DNA of 7,253 bases from an uncultured Mesorhizobium sp. GTDB lineage: Bacteria; Pseudomonadota; Alphaproteobacteria; Rhizobiales; Rhizobiaceae. The DNA is taken from assembly GCA_937958475.1 (NCBI GenBank), contig CALFXR010000104.1, positions 1-7,253 of the forward strand. Direction: 5' to 3'. The position numbers and the translations under genes were made by a program. The stretch's first letter is position 1. Each line of letters starts with the position of its first letter. Under the pieces are notes generated by a model. It was given only the letters and a program-made list of their open reading frames with translations, did not search any database and was not told the DNA's origin. Below, piece by piece: positions 4,617-7,253 of this stretch.

Positions 4617-5666
4617 TCAGGCGATCAGCGCGGCAAAGCGCTCGACGTCGTCGGCCGTGGTCGCAAACGAGGTGACGAATCGATAGAGAGCCTCGCCCTC
4701 CTCGAGCTTGTCGCCCCAGCCGGCCGGCTGTTCCCAGGGATAGAAGACGGCTCCCCGGCCCTTGAGTTCCTCCGCCAAACCGGTCCCCATGACGGCGAAG
4801 ACCTCGTTGGCCTGCGGCTCCCACGCCAGCCGCGTCGCGCGTCCTTCGCGCAAGGCGGCGGCGAGCCGTTGCGTCATCGCGTTCGCATGCCGCGCCGTCT
4901 CCAGCCAAAGATTATCGCGGAAATAGGCGTCGAACTGGGCCGCGATGAACCGCGACTTCGAGAACAACTGGGCGGCGCGCTTGCGGATGAAGGCCATCTC
5001 GCGCGCCTTGTCCAGGTCGAACAGCACGATCGCCTCGGCGCACCAGCATCCGTTCTTGGTGCCGCCGAAGGAGACGATGTCGACGCCGTTCTTCCAGGTC
5101 ATTTCGGCCGGCGTTGCCCCGAGGGCGACGAGCGCGTTGGCGAACCGCGCCCCGTCCATGTGGAGCGGCAGGGAATGGCGCGAGGCGACGGCGGCGATCG
5201 CTGCGATCTCGTCGAGACCGTAGACGGTCCCGACTTCCGTTGCCTGCGTGATCGAGACTGCCATCGGTCGTCCGCCATGGACGAAATCGGGATCGTACCG
5301 GGAGATGGCGCGTTCGAGACCGGCCGGGTCGATGCGGCCAAGGGCGCCGTCGACGGCCGCCAGGCGTCCACCGCCGGTCAGATACTCGGGCGCGCCGCAT
5401 TCGTCGACTAGCATGTGGGCTTCGCGGTGGGCGAAGGCGATGCCGCCGGGGCGATTGACGAGCGCCAGCGAGAGCGCGTTGGCCGCGGTTCCCGTGGCGA
5501 CGAAGAACACAGCGGCCTCGCGCTCGAACAGGATACTGAAGCGGTCGCTGACCGTCCGGTCGAGATCGCTGGTGCCGTAGGCTGGCGCGTAGTCGCGTGC
5601 CTGCGCCGCAAGTGAGGACGCGATCTGCGGATGGGCGCCGGCCCAGTTGTCGGAGGCGAATATCAT
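4617..5666 (-). CDS. ltaE: Low-specificity L-threonine aldolase (PLP enzyme)
   Basis: The 349-residue protein is a fold-type I pyridoxal-phosphate enzyme of the beta-eliminating lyase/threonine aldolase family. It splits L-threonine and L-allo-threonine into glycine and acetaldehyde. Visible motifs are the N-terminal FASDNWAGAHP (3-13), the phosphate-binding GTAAN (59-63), EAHMLVDE (82-89) with H84 placed to stack on the cofactor, HMDGARF (169-175) with D171 and R174, and SFGGTKNG (199-206) with K204 as the Schiff-base lysine. Length is normal for the family and the frame is intact. The start is ATG 5666, with only a weak ribosome site. It is convergent with ibpA and divergent from gltB, so it is its own unit. 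Glycine supply or threonine catabolism is the likely role; substrate stereo-preference cannot be read from sequence. Confidence 0.92.
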   Translation of the reverse strand: MIFASDNWAGAHPQIASSLAAQARDYAPAYGTSDLDRTVSDRFSILFEREAAVFFVATGTAANALSLALVNRPGGIAFAHREAHMLVDECGAPEYLTGGGRLAAVDGALGRIDPAGLERAISRYDPDFVHGGRPMAVSITQATEVGTVYGLDEIAAIAAVASRHSLPLHMDGARFANALVALGATPAEMTWKNGVDIVSFGGTKNGCWCAEAIVLFDLDKAREMAFIRKRAAQLFSKSRFIAAQFDAYFRDNLWLETARHANAMTQRLAAALREGRATRLAWEPQANEVFAVMGTGLAEELKGRGAVFYPWEQPAGWGDKLEEGEALYRFVTSFATTADDVERFAALIA

Positions 5667-6135
5667 GGTCTGGAAGGTCCCGTTCGAGCGATCGTCAGCG
5701 GCGGACCATTCTCCTTTCCACGGCTTTGTTCAAGGGTGGTCTCGGCCGGGCGGGGAAGCGCTCCGCCAAACGGACGGACGGCCACAGGAGCCGTTGCGCA
5801 ATATTGTTTCGCCGCGAGCGCCTGCGCGGCAACTTCCTGAGGCAGGGCAACCGAATTATTTACGTTTCAATCTTGATGACCCCGCCCATTTCTGGCATAG
5901 AGGGAGATAGGACAGCAGTGCTGTCTTATTTAATGAGCCAAAGCGGCGCGGGACCGGCGTATAGTGCGACGGTCGGCGCAACTTGCGCGGCCGGCCGGTA
6001 CCGCGGGAGGCGGGCGTGGTCGAAACTGCGGTTGCGGTGTCGACCTTGGATCGAAGCGGCGCTGTACGGCCGGTATCACCGGAAGCGGAGCGCGGTGACG
6101 GGTTGCCCGAGAGGGCGAAGATGGAGGACGGGACG
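5667..6135. other. Intergenic region between ltaE and gltB, palindrome-rich
   Basis: No credible gene is seen in these 469 bases; open frames here lack family features and codon bias. Several dyads stand out: TTGCGCAA (5794-5801) overlapping CAATATTG (5799-5806), a 23-base dyad at 5907-5929, and GCGCAA-C-TTGCGC (5976-5988) followed by GGCCGGCC and CGGTACCG. A relatively A+T-rich patch lies at 5851-5878. A tentative gltB promoter is TTGATG (5873-5878) and CATAGA (5896-5901) with 17-base spacing, which would put the 23-base dyad over the start site and give a leader of about 225 bases. No NtrC-type or sigma-54 site was recognised. Confidence 0.5.
5907..5929. promoter_or_regulatory. 23-base operator-like dyad upstream of gltB
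   Basis: The core GACAGCA-G-TGCTGTC (5911-5925) is a perfect odd-centred palindrome. ATA and TAT extend it on either side with one mismatched pair, making 23 bases. A one-base centre suits a protein-binding site better than an RNA hairpin. It lies next to the tentative gltB promoter. The binding protein is not known to me. Confidence 0.45.

Positions 6136-7253
<1,118 letters not shown>

Noticed and set aside
5697..5716. Tiny minus-strand leader peptide (Met-Val-Arg-Arg) before ltaE.
   Set aside because: The AAGGAG lies only one base from its ATG, too close for initiation, and the peptide holds no Thr or Gly run.
5872..5891. RpoH-like promoter (CTTGATG and CCCATTT) upstream of gltB.
   Set aside because: The elements are only six bases apart, far too close for RpoH.

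Overview
The window is about 65% G+C and reads as the chromosome of an alphaproteobacterium, most likely of the Hyphomicrobiales (Rhizobiales). The evidence is a near-canonical CpdR cell-cycle response regulator, an inositol-monophosphatase-type histidinol phosphatase (HisN), an RpoH-type promoter with a ROSE-like RNA thermometer before a small heat-shock gene, a suhB/αr14-type small RNA, and an alphaproteobacterial glutamate synthase. No insertion sequence, phage gene or CRISPR array is visible. This is core chromosome with dense regulatory intergenic regions.

Layout. Bases 1-55 are the 5' part of a minus-strand tRNA-Val(GAC) with its promoter. At 162-524 (minus) is cpdR. A shared intergenic region with a TTAACCAT CtrA-type motif separates it from a plus-strand N-formylglutamate amidohydrolase-like gene (733-1626). 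Between that gene and hisN (1900-2673, plus, TTG start) lies a minus-strand small RNA of about 84 nt with a strong intrinsic terminator and pyrimidine-rich anti-Shine-Dalgarno segments. An alpha/beta hydrolase of the monoacylglycerol lipase/lysophospholipase type (2686-3642, minus) converges on hisN. The 3643-4084 gap holds the hydrolase promoter, a set of mutually exclusive hairpins, a LexA-like GTTC-N7-GTTC site, an RpoH promoter and a three-hairpin heat-shock leader. The class A small heat-shock gene ibpA follows (4085-4552, plus). A low-specificity L-threonine aldolase (4617-5666, minus) converges on it. After a 469-base gap with several palindromes, gltB (glutamate synthase large subunit) starts at 6136 and runs off the end; it is open to the last base.

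How the genes relate. Nearly every gene appears to be its own transcription unit, in convergent or divergent pairs. HisN (histidine synthesis), the formylglutamate amidohydrolase-like protein (histidine breakdown chemistry), threonine aldolase and GltB all concern amino acids or nitrogen, but nothing shows that they are co-regulated. The best regulatory signals are RNA-based: the suhB/αr14-type small RNA and the ROSE-like thermometer. I saw no undescribed multi-gene system. The less familiar items are the shared TTGTGC/GCACAA dyads around the small RNA and hisN, the competing hairpins at 3726-3768, and the palindromes before gltB.
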